Shown here: positions 39,958 through 49,242 of the stretch, one piece after another | Numbering within the stretch: the stretch's first letter is position 1 | How the letters are laid out: the number at the start of each line of letters is the position of its first letter | Assembly: GCA_002329205.1 (NCBI GenBank) | Contig: DCTC01000001.1 | Coordinates: 286,374 to 350,373 of the forward strand | Origin: Candidatus Roizmanbacteria bacterium UBA1450 | Lineage (GTDB): Bacteria > Patescibacteriota > Microgenomatia > UBA1406 > GWC2-37-13 | Reading direction: 5' to 3' | DNA length: 64,000 nucleotides | The notes under the pieces: model-generated | Database searches by the model: none | What the model was told of the DNA's origin: nothing | Seen by the model: only the letters and a program-made list of their open reading frames with translations | Program-made: the position numbers and the translations under genes

Positions 39958-42900
39958 ATGACAAATCTAACAAATAGTAATAATATGGCTTCTTATTTAG
40001 ACAGAATACAATTCGATCCGAAACTCAAAAATACCCTTCACGGAAAATATATAACAAATTTCCGTCTGGTATTTCTCCTTATATTGAGTATCGTCATCAT
40101 CGGTGTAATCAACTATTTCAATATCCCACGTAGGCTCAATCCCGAAGTAGAGATTCCGATCGTAACAGTCACGACGGTCTTGCCAGGAGCCACACCAGAA
40201 GACATCGAAGCCCTTGTCACCGTACCACTTGAGGATCAGCTGAAGTCTGTAGAAAACATTGATACTTTGACATCGACATCACGCGACAATGTATCGCTTG
40301 TTTTTATCCAATTCTTGTCAACGGTTGATCCGGATGACGCTCGTAATGAAGTTCAGCAGGCAGTGGATACTGTGACAGATCTTCCGGAAGACGCCCAGGA
40401 TCCGCGAGTTGCCGTCATTGATTTTGAAAATCAACCGGTATGGACTTTTGCACTGGTATCGGATGATCTCCCATCGCTTATGTCACTTGCAGAAAATCTG
40501 CAAAATGATCTCGAAGACTTACCTGAAATAGCTCAAGCTCAGGTCTCCGGTTTTGAACAACAGGAGATACAGGTTATTGTTGATCCGGTGAAAGCTAAAG
40601 AATATGAAATTTCACCGCCGATTCTATCGCAAGCAGTCTCCGGTGCGGCAAATTCGTTTCCGGCAGGAAGTATCACCGCAAACGGCTCGGTATTTTCCCT
40701 GGCGATTGATCCCGGTATTACGACAATTGATGATATTCGAGAGATACGAATAACGACATCTGAGCGTGTTGTGACGTTGGAAGAAATTGCTGAAATCAAA
40801 GAGATTTCCGGACTCGATCAGAATAAAACCTACTATGCGGATAATGGAATTGCATCCCGGAGAGCTGTTCAGTTTTTCGTGTACAAAGCAGATTCGGCAA
40901 ATATTGACACAGCAGCCAGTGCGGCAGTCACAACAGTTGAGGAAACGCTGAAAGCTTATGGAGATACCGTTGAGCTGGTAACCATCAGTAATTATGGAGA
41001 TCTTATCAACGATCAATTTTCTGATCTGGTACGTGAATTCGCCACAACCATTCTCCTTATATTCACCGTTCTGCTGGTATTCCTTGGGCTCCGTCAGGCA
41101 GTGATTGCCTCAATAACCGTCCCGCTTACATTTCTGTCAGCGATCGCTGTTGCCAATGGTTTGGGGCTTTCTCTCAATTTTCTTACGCTCTTTTCCTTTT
41201 TGATCGCGCTCGGACTTTTGATCGATGATACGATCGTTGTCGTAACTGCAATGACCAGATATTATGCTTCGGGAAAATTCACTCCATCCGAGACTGGCCT
41301 TCTTGTTTGGCGGGATTTTTTCATTCCCTTATGGTCGACGACGGCAACCACTATCTGGTCTTTTATCCCGCTACTTCTTGCAACCGGTATTATCGGAGAA
41401 TTTATTAAACCGATTCCTCTCATCATCACCTCGACAATGCTTTCCTCGACATCCATTGCCGTTCTAGTCACAATACCGCTCATGATTGTTTTTCTCAAAC
41501 TGGTCATGCCTTATCGTGTACGCGTTCTTATTCAGATTGTAGGAGCACTTCTCTTCATTGGACTTATTGTGCTTGCTGTCCCGAAGAATACATTCATGAT
41601 ACCTGTCGTTCTGGTTTCTATTCTACTGGGATGGCTTATCTTTGCAAATTGGCCGTTCTATCGCGAACAAGCTGGTATGTACCTCGATCTCATACCGTAT
41701 CGGGATGTTATACGGACAAAAGGTACACGAATAGTGCGTGAAGGAGTTATAAATCTTGAAGCCGTAAGTTTCCGTTATCGAAAAGTCCTGGAAAGAATAC
41801 TTATTTCAAAACAGAATAGACGCAATGTTATTATATTTATTGTAATTTTCTCCCTTATTTCATACCTTCTTGTACCGTTGGGTCTGATCAAAAATGAATT
41901 CTTTCCGAAAACTGATGAAAACACTGTTTATTTGTCAGTTGCCTTACCGCCCGGAACGACTATTCAATCAACCACTGCAGAGGCTGTTGCTTTGACCCAA
42001 GAAGCAAGACAGGTACAGGATGTTGATTATGTAATAACCGAAACGGGGTACGGATTTACCGCGACATTCGATCGGTCTACCGATCCTGCCAATTTTCTTA
42101 TCACCTTCGCTCTCCCAGAACCGGAAGATCGGGAGAAAACCTCAATGGAAATCGCGCAGGAATTGCGTGACCGGTTTTCCGGATACTCAAAAGGAAAGCT
42201 TAGTGTCATTGAAATAAGCGGAGGACCTCCGGCAGGAGCTGATATCCAAATCAGCGTTCTCGGCTCTGATTACTCAGTTCTGAGCTCGTATTCTGATCAA
42301 ATTATGCAGTTTTTAGAGAGACAGGCCGGTGTCACAAATGTCGATACATCATTTAAATCGGGTACGAGCAAACTGGTTTTTGTGCCTGATCAGAATAAAA
42401 TGGCCGATGCCGGGATCTCCCGTGAAACGCTTGCACTCTGGCTGAGGACATATGCATCCGGTTTTACTCTGGATACGATACGATTTGATGAAGAAAAAGA
42501 TATCACCCTACGGCTCTCTCAATCCCAGATTACTCCGGAAGATTTAGGCTCTCTATATATTCAATCTCCTCAAGGAAATGTGCCTTTGTTATCATTGGGA
42601 GAGTTACGTCTAAGTACCAATCCGACAAGCATATCTCATGAAGATACGCTGCGCACCATAACTGTATCAGGCTCTGTTGAGGAAGGATATAATATTCAGG
42701 AAATAAATGCGAGACTGGAAGAGTTTGCCGCGTCACTGGAACTTCCCAGCGGATACCGATGGCAGACAGGCGGTATCAATGAAGAAAACCAGAGATCAGT
42801 CAATTCGATCCTCCAGGCTATGGCGTTATCATTTCTTCTGATACTCGTCACGATGGTAATCGAGTTCGGTTCATATCGCCAATCTGCAATAGTTATGATG

Positions 42901-43287
42901 ACCATTCCTCTTGCGATTTCCGGTGTCTTTTATATCTTTGCCCTTACCGGGACACCTCTTTCTTTCCCCGCGCTTATTGGTATCTTGGCACTATTTGGTA
43001 TTGTGGTAACCAATGCAATAGTTGTTCTTGATAAAATAAACAGCAATGTTGATGAGGGAATTCCGATAAAAGAATCTATCCTTGACGCATCAGGAAGCCG
43101 TCTTGAACCCGTATTACTGACGTCACTTACAACCATATTCGGACTTCTGCCCATTACATTGTCAGATCCGCTGTGGCGTGGTTTAGGCGGAGCAATTATT
43201 GCCGGGCTTTTCTTTTCAGGTGTCACCAAACTCTTTTTCATCCCTGTGGTGTACTACTCCTGGTACAAAGGTACAGATGATCGCTAA
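39958..43287 (+). CDS. RND-family efflux transporter (AcrB-like)
   Basis: 1109 residues from the ATG at 39958; the ATG at 39985 (MASYLDRIQF) may be the true start, as the upstream one abuts a palindromic repeat. The family order is intact: first membrane helix (RLVFLLILSIVIIGVINYF), porter domain with P-G-A-T-P-E-D-I-E, and helices 2-6 with G-L-L-I-D-D-T-I-V-V (the proton-relay Asp pair). The second half repeats this with helices around ALSFLLILVTMVIEF and GIVVTNAIVVLDKIN. A segment of about 45 residues with two additional hydrophobic runs (IQIVGALLFIGLIVLAV, MIPVVLVSILLGWLIF) lies between helices 6 and 7, where AcrB has a short helix. Substrates cannot be read. Confidence 0.88.
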   Translation: MTNLTNSNNMASYLDRIQFDPKLKNTLHGKYITNFRLVFLLILSIVIIGVINYFNIPRRLNPEVEIPIVTVTTVLPGATPEDIEALVTVPLEDQLKSVENIDTLTSTSRDNVSLVFIQFLSTVDPDDARNEVQQAVDTVTDLPEDAQDPRVAVIDFENQPVWTFALVSDDLPSLMSLAENLQNDLEDLPEIAQAQVSGFEQQEIQVIVDPVKAKEYEISPPILSQAVSGAANSFPAGSITANGSVFSLAIDPGITTIDDIREIRITTSERVVTLEEIAEIKEISGLDQNKTYYADNGIASRRAVQFFVYKADSANIDTAASAAVTTVEETLKAYGDTVELVTISNYGDLINDQFSDLVREFATTILLIFTVLLVFLGLRQAVIASITVPLTFLSAIAVANGLGLSLNFLTLFSFLIALGLLIDDTIVVVTAMTRYYASGKFTPSETGLLVWRDFFIPLWSTTATTIWSFIPLLLATGIIGEFIKPIPLIITSTMLSSTSIAVLVTIPLMIVFLKLVMPYRVRVLIQIVGALLFIGLIVLAVPKNTFMIPVVLVSILLGWLIFANWPFYREQAGMYLDLIPYRDVIRTKGTRIVREGVINLEAVSFRYRKVLERILISKQNRRNVIIFIVIFSLISYLLVPLGLIKNEFFPKTDENTVYLSVALPPGTTIQSTTAEAVALTQEARQVQDVDYVITETGYGFTATFDRSTDPANFLITFALPEPEDREKTSMEIAQELRDRFSGYSKGKLSVIEISGGPPAGADIQISVLGSDYSVLSSYSDQIMQFLERQAGVTNVDTSFKSGTSKLVFVPDQNKMADAGISRETLALWLRTYASGFTLDTIRFDEEKDITLRLSQSQITPEDLGSLYIQSPQGNVPLLSLGELRLSTNPTSISHEDTLRTITVSGSVEEGYNIQEINARLEEFAASLELPSGYRWQTGGINEENQRSVNSILQAMALSFLLILVTMVIEFGSYRQSAIVMMTIPLAISGVFYIFALTGTPLSFPALIGILALFGIVVTNAIVVLDKINSNVDEGIPIKESILDASGSRLEPVLLTSLTTIFGLLPITLSDPLWRGLGGAIIAGLFFSGVTKLFFIPVVYYSWYKGTDDR

Positions 43288-43298
43288 GCTCCATTCTC

Positions 43299-43327
43299 TT
43301 GCTTTTTATCTACTATAGGACTATAAT
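43299..43327 (+). promoter_or_regulatory. Promoter with CTATAGGA in the spacer
   Basis: TTGCTT (43299-43304), 17-bp spacer holding CTATAGGA (43313-43320), TATAAT (43322-43327). Leader about 40 nt to the ATG at 43373. Confidence 0.65.
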
Positions 43328-43372
43328 ACGGTTAGGTAATTGATGTTCATCTACACTAAAGGAGGTACTAGA

Positions 43373-43723
43373 ATGAACATTGTCGAGAAAGTCCGTGCAA
43401 TTTTCAGTGGCGGACAAAAGCAGGTAGAAGTACCTGCTGCAGATACTTTCTCCAAATTCCTCAGCCTCCGCATGCAGGAGTTTGACATCGAACCCCGCGG
43501 TGACAGGGTTGGAGAGAGTATTACGTATCAGTGGAAGGATCACGGTCCTTTCACAGTCCAGAACGGAGTTATTGATCAAAGCACGACCGTCGTATCTCTG
43601 AGTCCGACCTTGGAGGCAGAGTTTAAGGCGGAGATTGAGAGTGCCTACAATCAATACCTCCAGCCTTGGGTCCAAAAAGGTCTGTCTGTACCCAAGGTCG
43701 TTGTGAACACGCGTAGTCGGTAG
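43373..43723 (+). CDS. Uncharacterised soluble protein, 116 aa
   Basis: ATG at 43373 with AAAGGAGG upstream; an earlier in-frame ATG at 43340 lies before the ribosome site. No signal peptide or membrane helix. The sequence is mixed (KFLSLRMQEFDIEPRGDRVG, then ITYQWKDHGPFTV) with a C-terminal helix. No family recognised. Monocistronic: clear promoter, strong ribosome site and strong terminator around a 116-codon gene, which suggests good expression. Codons are GC-richer than those of the RND pump upstream. Confidence 0.7.
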   Translation: MNIVEKVRAIFSGGQKQVEVPAADTFSKFLSLRMQEFDIEPRGDRVGESITYQWKDHGPFTVQNGVIDQSTTVVSLSPTLEAEFKAEIESAYNQYLQPWVQKGLSVPKVVVNTRSR

Positions 43724-43764
43724 TATCTGCTATTGCCGTGTATGCGCATGTACACTACTCCAGT

Positions 43765-43799
43765 GGTCGGGCGGGTTTCCAACCCGTCCGGCCTTTTTC
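43765..43799 (+). terminator. Intrinsic terminator
   Basis: GGTCGGGCGGGTT (43765-43777), loop TCC, AACCCGTCCGGCC (43781-43793) with two G-T pairs, then TTTTTCTTTT. Confidence 0.88.
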
Positions 43800-43801
43800 T
43801 T

Positions 43802-45019
43802 TTACGAAGTCTTTTTTTTGAATCTTTTCACAAAAATAATCAATGGAATCAGTAATCCGACTGCAAGAATGCCGAATGTATACTTCCCTACCCCCGCATA
43901 GACAAAGCCTGCCGTAAGCGGTGCTATGGCGGCAGCAGCCGCAAGGAATGCTTCATCAATGCCTTGGATTTCTCCCTGCTTTTTGGGGTCCGCATGATTC
44001 GAAAGCATCGACTTGAACGTCGGAAAACTAATTGAGAATCCCAAGTTTACAAAATAGATCACGATTAGATATATCCATATTGAAGGGACAAATTGCAATA
44101 TTGTTAAGAAAAAAATAAACAAGGATAGTCCTGCTAAAAACGTTTTTAAATCACCGATTTTACTCGTCACCAGCGGAACAACGAACATCTGGTTGACGAT
44201 CACATAAGAGCCGGTGAGAAGGAAAATAAATCCGATTGATCTTTGATCAACACCAAACTGATCTATCAGGAAAAGAACAAGAATAGACGTAAAACCATTG
44301 AAAACCAACAAGAAAAAAGCCCGAATAAAAAACAAATACTTTATCGTTCTATTGCGCGCATATTTCCGTAGTTTGGTAATAAACTGAATTTCATCCTGCC
44401 ACTTAAAATGCAGTGAATCATCCCGTTCTTTTTTCGGAAGCGTTTCCGGCAAGTACAGATACATGAGAACAAGCGTGATTGTTGAAATGGTTATATTTGT
44501 AAATGCTGTTCCGAGGTATCCGATGCTAAATGAACTGGTAAGCCCACCGATTGCTGGACCAACTATAAGCCCCAAACCTACCATACCACCCAGCAGCCCG
44601 AACACTTTCGCCCGCTCATGCGGTTTGATAATATCCGTCAGATAAGCGTTTGACACAGAATTATTTCCTCCGGTTGCTCCGTCTGCGATACGGGCAAACA
44701 TGATGACCATCAAAGGCAACATCAACGGACCTATTGATATTTTGGGGATGACATACGATACAGCAAAAATAATCCAGCTGAGCAGTGTACCTGCTTGTGA
44801 AATAAGAAGTATCGGCCTTCGTCCCTGCATATCACTCCATGCACCGAGAATCGGAGCCGCAAAAAACTGAAAAAGCGGATACATAGTGAGAAGCAGCCCG
44901 TACATGATAGTCCCTCCTCCATACTGCCTTACGATGAAAGGCAAAATAGGGATCATTATCGAGAAATTGAGTGTATTTACGAATGTGAGAAACAATATAG
45001 GGATAAGTATTTTTTTCAT
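43802..45019 (-). CDS. MFS transporter (TetA-like)
   Basis: 405 residues with 12 hydrophobic helices. The loop 2-3 signature G-x-W-S-D-x-x-G-R-R-P is present as GAWSDMQGRRP. The motif-C-like stretch LLGGMVGLGLIVGPAIGG in helix 5 indicates a drug/proton antiporter of the DHA1/TetA type. The N-terminal half (ILFLTFVNTLNFSIMIPILPFIV) is also typical. It exports a small molecule in exchange for protons; substrate unknown. On the minus strand TACAAT ends 11 nt before the ATG. Confidence 0.88.
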   Translation of the reverse strand: MKKILIPILFLTFVNTLNFSIMIPILPFIVRQYGGGTIMYGLLLTMYPLFQFFAAPILGAWSDMQGRRPILLISQAGTLLSWIIFAVSYVIPKISIGPLMLPLMVIMFARIADGATGGNNSVSNAYLTDIIKPHERAKVFGLLGGMVGLGLIVGPAIGGLTSSFSIGYLGTAFTNITISTITLVLMYLYLPETLPKKERDDSLHFKWQDEIQFITKLRKYARNRTIKYLFFIRAFFLLVFNGFTSILVLFLIDQFGVDQRSIGFIFLLTGSYVIVNQMFVVPLVTSKIGDLKTFLAGLSLFIFFLTILQFVPSIWIYLIVIYFVNLGFSISFPTFKSMLSNHADPKKQGEIQGIDEAFLAAAAAIAPLTAGFVYAGVGKYTFGILAVGLLIPLIIFVKRFKKKTS

Positions 45020-45107
45020 AGGAAAAATTTATTGTAGCAGACAATAACGAACACATACTACGATTCGTATGATCTACAACCTGGAGCAGTACAATGAAGC
45101 TTCGGCT

Positions 45108-45743
45108 TTACAAAACACTTGTGGGTGAAGGTGTTATTGTTGGAGTTGGCACTTCATCATTGTTCTTGTAGGTAAAAACCCGTTTCAGTGTTTTATTTTG
45201 GGCAGAAGCAAGACTTTTTACACGAAGTTCCAGCGTCTTCTTTCCTGAGCTCATATTGTAAATAACGATATCATTGTCCGTGTAGTCGCTCCATGAACTA
45301 TCATTGATCCGATAACTCCACACAACAGAACAGTAGTCGCCCTGATCGTATCGGATGTCAATTTCTAAAGGATTACTTGTTACGGTACTATTTTCTTCAG
45401 GAGTCAGGATATCAATCGGGCCGATATCCTTGATACATTCTTCCTGATTTTTTGATGTCGGTACCGGGGTTACACTTGTATCCGGCGTATCTGTTGGTGT
45501 TACTTTGTCATCGTCATCACCGCGGATTATGGTAATAATAGTCGGAGTCGTATTTTTTGGCTCTTCGACTGTTGTATCAATCTGATCCGGTCCACTTCTC
45601 TTTTCCTGAATATTCATATAGTTCATATAAATCACAGAAAGGAGAACCGGAATTGATAACGTCGCGGTAACTACCTCTATATACTTTTTCTTATCTGGGA
45701 GATCCCGAAAAGAATCAATAAATTTTTGAAACGGATTAACCAT
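45108..45743 (-). CDS. Anchored extracellular protein with Ig-like domain, 211 aa
   Basis: The cytoplasmic N-terminus (about 1-20) is followed by one membrane helix (VVTATLSIPVLLSVIYM, about 24-42). A Thr/Pro/Asp-rich linker (about 60-105) leads to a beta domain with two Cys (EECIKDIG, GDYCSVVW) and the pattern I-D-I-L-T-P-E-E-N-S-T-V, as in bacterial Ig-like repeats. The tail is Thr/Pro-rich (PTPTITPSPT). A surface role is inferred. No catalytic residues recognised. Confidence 0.7.
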   Translation of the reverse strand: MVNPFQKFIDSFRDLPDKKKYIEVVTATLSIPVLLSVIYMNYMNIQEKRSGPDQIDTTVEEPKNTTPTIITIIRGDDDDKVTPTDTPDTSVTPVPTSKNQEECIKDIGPIDILTPEENSTVTSNPLEIDIRYDQGDYCSVVWSYRINDSSWSDYTDNDIVIYNMSSGKKTLELRVKSLASAQNKTLKRVFTYKNNDEVPTPTITPSPTSVL

Positions 45744-45936
45744 AGATGGATATTGTACTCGTTTTGGCGCCAGATATCAAGATGAATCAAAAAATTGAGA
45801 TAGAAAGTCCTTATGAGCTGGATTCAAAAATATACAAAAAAATGTAACACATTTCCATACAATTAAAATTATTTCTTACCTTTACATCAAATATCCGACT
45901 CGATATACTGTAAAGTGCATAGCAATACTATTTATC

Positions 45937-46479
45937 ATGCACGATACAAGAGGATTTACATTGATTGAGCTGCTGGTGGTTATCGGTATAATCGGCGTAC
46001 TCACGACTCTCGGTGCAATATCGTATACCAACACAATAAGCAGAGCACGGGATACGCAAAGAATTACCGACGCCAGAAATATAAAATTGGCACTCGACGC
46101 TTATTTTGCTGATCACGGTTCATTCCCCAATCCGGGAGGTTCCTGGCGCGGTGAGTGCGATCATCCTTGGGGAACACCCAATCTTGCACCGAACCAGGTT
46201 ATTCCCGGTCTTGTTCCACAATATCTTGAAGAATTCCCTTCTGATCCTCAAATGAATATTGCTTTTAGTTCTACAAGCACACCTTGTTATCTGTATCGGT
46301 CTAACGGGACAGACTATGCACTTCTTCTTCACGGCAAACATATCGGCGGCGATACTGATTATATGACTCAAAAACATTTACTTGACACATATAGAGACGG
46401 CGGAAGCAATACGTGTGTACTGGACGGCACCGCATTCTGGTCATGGAAACTATCCACCCCCGGAGCTCGCTGCTGGTAA
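45937..46479 (+). CDS. Type IV pilin-like protein
   Basis: 180 residues. The class III prepilin signal is clear: a short positive leader (MHDTRG) then FTLIELLVVIGIIGVLTTLG, with Phe at +1 and Glu at +5. The helix continues into SRARDTQRITDARNIKLALDAYF. The C-terminal globular part has four Cys (GECDHPWG, TPCYLY, NTCVLDG, ARCW) that may form disulfides. It should be processed by a PilD-type peptidase and assembled into a pilus or pseudopilus. No pilus motor gene is nearby. Trp, Gly and Pro enrichment is typical of the pilin head. Confidence 0.9.
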   Translation: MHDTRGFTLIELLVVIGIIGVLTTLGAISYTNTISRARDTQRITDARNIKLALDAYFADHGSFPNPGGSWRGECDHPWGTPNLAPNQVIPGLVPQYLEEFPSDPQMNIAFSSTSTPCYLYRSNGTDYALLLHGKHIGGDTDYMTQKHLLDTYRDGGSNTCVLDGTAFWSWKLSTPGARCW

Positions 46480-46526
46480 CAACCACTTGGTCGCACTCCT
46501 TGCAAAATTTTCGATACAATATACCT

Positions 46527-47519
46527 ATGAATACAACACAAAAAAAAGACAAACCCGTAATCCGTTTGTTTATCACCGGTTTTTTTATGGGACTTGCGGA
46601 TCTCATCCCCGGTGTCTCCGGAGGGACCGTAGCATTTATCTCGGGTATCTATGAAGAGCTGCTCTATAGTATAAAAAAAGTCAGCGGTGAAGCTCTCAAA
46701 CTTATCCTTCAGTTTAGGATAAAAGAAGCGTTTGCTGCAATTCCGTTCCGATTTCTCGTTCCCCTTTTTGCTGGGATATTTACTGCAGTTTTAAGCCTTG
46801 CAAATCTGTTGGGTTATCTGCTTGATACCTATCCCTCATTTGTCTGGTCATTCTTTTTTGGTCTTGTTATCGCATCTACCTGGCTTGTGGCAAAACGGGT
46901 TGTGAAATGGGATATGAGAGATGTCATGGCCTTTGCTGTGACTTCTGTGGTCGGATATCTTGTCGTAGGGGCAGTTCCTGTCGAAACGCCTGCGAATTTG
47001 CCTATGTATTTTTTGAGCGGTATGATCGCAATTTGTGCCATGATTCTCCCGGGAATCTCCGGTTCCTTTATTCTCCTCATTCTGGGAAAGTACACACAGG
47101 TCTTGGGTGCCGTAAGAGAAATGGATATTCTGGTGCTCCTTGCGGTCGCATCCGGCGCAGTCGTTGGCCTGGCTCTGTTTGCACGATTTCTCTCCTGGCT
47201 TTTTGCAAAACATCATGATATCTCAGTAGCTGCACTCGCCGGTTTCATGCTTGGTTCTGTCAGAAAACTCTGGCCGTGGCAGGAGGTTATTACAACCCGT
47301 GTCAACAGTCACGGAGATGTTGTACCAGTGGCAACCCGCAATATATTTCCGGAACAGGCTGATGCTATGACAATAGGCATAATTGCCCTTATGATCGTCG
47401 GACTCGGTATTATCCTCTTTATTGACAGATTGGATTTGATGAAAGAAAAAACATCAGACATCACCGACAAGTCATTCAAAAAAGAACACAAAAAGGCTTT
47501 AAAAAAGGCAGAAAACTAA
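46527..47519 (+). CDS. DUF368-family membrane protein
   Basis: 330 residues from the ATG at 46527, where TACAAT ends exactly 6 nt upstream; the frame opens earlier, inside the pilin gene, but without support. Motif I-x-G-F-F-M-G-L-A-D-L-I-P-G-V-S-G-G-T-V-A at the start and its repeat I-C-A-M-I-L-P-G-I-S-G-S-F at about 160-175 are the hallmarks of DUF368, whose members include undecaprenyl phosphate flippases of the PopT type. Eight or more membrane helices. Here it may recycle undecaprenyl phosphate, which would fit the PAP2 phosphatase and glycan genes. Confidence 0.85.
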   Translation: MNTTQKKDKPVIRLFITGFFMGLADLIPGVSGGTVAFISGIYEELLYSIKKVSGEALKLILQFRIKEAFAAIPFRFLVPLFAGIFTAVLSLANLLGYLLDTYPSFVWSFFFGLVIASTWLVAKRVVKWDMRDVMAFAVTSVVGYLVVGAVPVETPANLPMYFLSGMIAICAMILPGISGSFILLILGKYTQVLGAVREMDILVLLAVASGAVVGLALFARFLSWLFAKHHDISVAALAGFMLGSVRKLWPWQEVITTRVNSHGDVVPVATRNIFPEQADAMTIGIIALMIVGLGIILFIDRLDLMKEKTSDITDKSFKKEHKKALKKAEN

Positions 47520-47524
47520 TTCAG

Positions 47525-48625
47525 TTATATTTGCTGTGAATCTTCTTGCTGCTGCAGTTGTTTCAGCTGTTCTTGAGTTTCTTCATCAAACAACTGATAC
47601 AATTCCTCTTCTTCTGTGCCCGTTGGGACATCCATGTCAAAGTCTAGTTCCTGTTCTCTATTGTACTCATACTGCTTTCTCAATATCCCGGCAGGGTCAA
47701 GTGAGCCGAGGCCACGAACAGAAACAAACAGAATGAGCGCTGCCACAATCCACCCCAGACCGCTGACAATCCAAATCCAGGTGAGAGATACAGGCTTTGA
47801 TTCGTTATAAATTGCCCGTGCATGCTGATAGACCAGGAAAGAAAACACGATACCGAACCAATTCACGGCATAGTTAAAAATATATCGAACAATTGCGACC
47901 AGGACAGATGCTTCTTTGGATGCTGCATCCAAGGTGCCGAGTAAAATCGTGGTCGCAATTACCAGAAGAAAGTACAAAATAAAACGGCCGACGATGGCTC
48001 CAAAGTTCTGTTGAACAATCCCAACACTCATTTTTATAGCTTCCATGCCCCGTTTATTCTCCAACACGATCACATAGGTGGTAAATGCCAGGAAAATACT
48101 GACAATAATTGCCGGAATAATGAAAAGAAAAATACTTCCGAATGTAATCAAAAATTCGATTATTCCAACTATAAACAAAGGCAGGACATACAGCCATCCT
48201 TTTTTGAACAACCTGAAGGCCGATACGGTTGCGTCTTTTTCAGATAATACCAGTATCAAACTTGCCTGCGACATCAAGCTTACGATTACCGTAATTACGA
48301 TCGCAGAAACAAACGCGATTCCGGCAACCGTCAAAAACAACGGAGAACTTGAAAGAATACTGGGAAGATTCTGCACACTGACGCCACTTGCTTCGGGAAG
48401 TACCAAACCCGTAAAGATGACAACCAGTCCTGCAATGAAAAATGAAATAAACGTTGCAAGAAAAACAAACAACATTATCAGAATTATCTTGAACAGCTTC
48501 TTTGTAAAAAGTCTCCAAGACTCTTCCAACAGTTGCCGTATGGAAGGCATTGATTGATTAGAAGAGACAGGTTGTGAAGCAGCAGCTTCGGTTAGGGTGG
48601 GGTTTGGATTGTTGTTTTCTTCCAT
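47525..48625 (-). CDS. Multi-pass membrane protein, 366 aa
   Basis: Starts at 48625 (MEENNNPNPTL). An N-terminal Ser/Pro/Gln-rich cytoplasmic stretch leads to about six hydrophobic helices (for example IILIMLFVFLATFISFFIAGLVVIF, IVSIFLAFTTYVIV, FILYFLLVIATTIL). The pattern of paired long helices with Gly/Ser resembles the membrane domain found with glycerophosphodiester phosphodiesterases, but only loosely. The C-terminal 60 residues are acidic and Gln-rich (EEELYQLFDEETQEQLKQLQ). No function assigned. Ends 5 nt from the convergent DUF368 gene. Confidence 0.7.
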   Translation of the reverse strand: MEENNNPNPTLTEAAASQPVSSNQSMPSIRQLLEESWRLFTKKLFKIILIMLFVFLATFISFFIAGLVVIFTGLVLPEASGVSVQNLPSILSSSPLFLTVAGIAFVSAIVITVIVSLMSQASLILVLSEKDATVSAFRLFKKGWLYVLPLFIVGIIEFLITFGSIFLFIIPAIIVSIFLAFTTYVIVLENKRGMEAIKMSVGIVQQNFGAIVGRFILYFLLVIATTILLGTLDAASKEASVLVAIVRYIFNYAVNWFGIVFSFLVYQHARAIYNESKPVSLTWIWIVSGLGWIVAALILFVSVRGLGSLDPAGILRKQYEYNREQELDFDMDVPTGTEEEELYQLFDEETQEQLKQLQQQEDSQQI

Positions 48626-48677
48626 ATAAGAAAGATAGTATATCAAACTATCCCGAAATTACAAAAAGTTTGGGATG

Positions 48678-49220
48678 TCAAAGCTGCTCCAGATCTGTCT
48701 CGATTTCCTGAAGGTCACGGTCAATATCGGGTATTTCGATTTGTTGAAGCTCCGCTTCTTCATCGTTGACCGGAGTGACTGTCGGCGTGACTGCGTCAGT
48801 TGGAGTGACCTGCATGGCCGGGGTCGGAGAAATTTGCGTAGCGCTATTTGAGCTTGTCAATTGTTTATAGAAAAAAAGGCCAACCAGACTGAAAAGAATA
48901 ACCATGAGTACAAACACGAGTATATAAATCATTTTGTTTGATTTAGTTTCCGTATATCCTACATCCGGGACTGCCGGTATGGGAGTGGGTGGATTATCTG
49001 ATGGAACTACAGGTTCAGACTCTATTGCAGGTGCGGCGTCTGCCACTGGTGACTCAGGTGATGTAGCTGGTTCCGGTTCCGTAGGAACAGCAGGAGCTGT
49101 ATCTGCAGCTGGTGGAACGACAGTCGTATCTGCCGGATTTTGATTTGTATTTTCTGCTACAGGATCCTGAACCGGTTGTACAGAACTGTCTTGTTTATCT
49201 TTTTTATTTTGATCATCCAT
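48678..49220 (-). CDS. Pro-rich single-pass membrane protein, 180 aa
   Basis: The start at 49220 (MDDQNKKDKQ) is taken; an ATG four codons earlier is possible. Residues 1-95 are Pro/Ala/Glu-rich and disordered. One helix (about 97-118, YILVFVLMVILFSLVGLFF) crosses the membrane, and the outer part is short, with Thr/Pro (SPTPAMQVTPTDAVTPT) and an acidic end (EIPDIDRDLQEIETDLEQL). No domain recognised. It may be cotranscribed with the genes around it, all of which are envelope proteins. Confidence 0.65.
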   Translation of the reverse strand: MDDQNKKDKQDSSVQPVQDPVAENTNQNPADTTVVPPAADTAPAVPTEPEPATSPESPVADAAPAIESEPVVPSDNPPTPIPAVPDVGYTETKSNKMIYILVFVLMVILFSLVGLFFYKQLTSSNSATQISPTPAMQVTPTDAVTPTVTPVNDEEAELQQIEIPDIDRDLQEIETDLEQL

Positions 49221-49242
49221 GATTCGTGTCAAAATTTATAAA

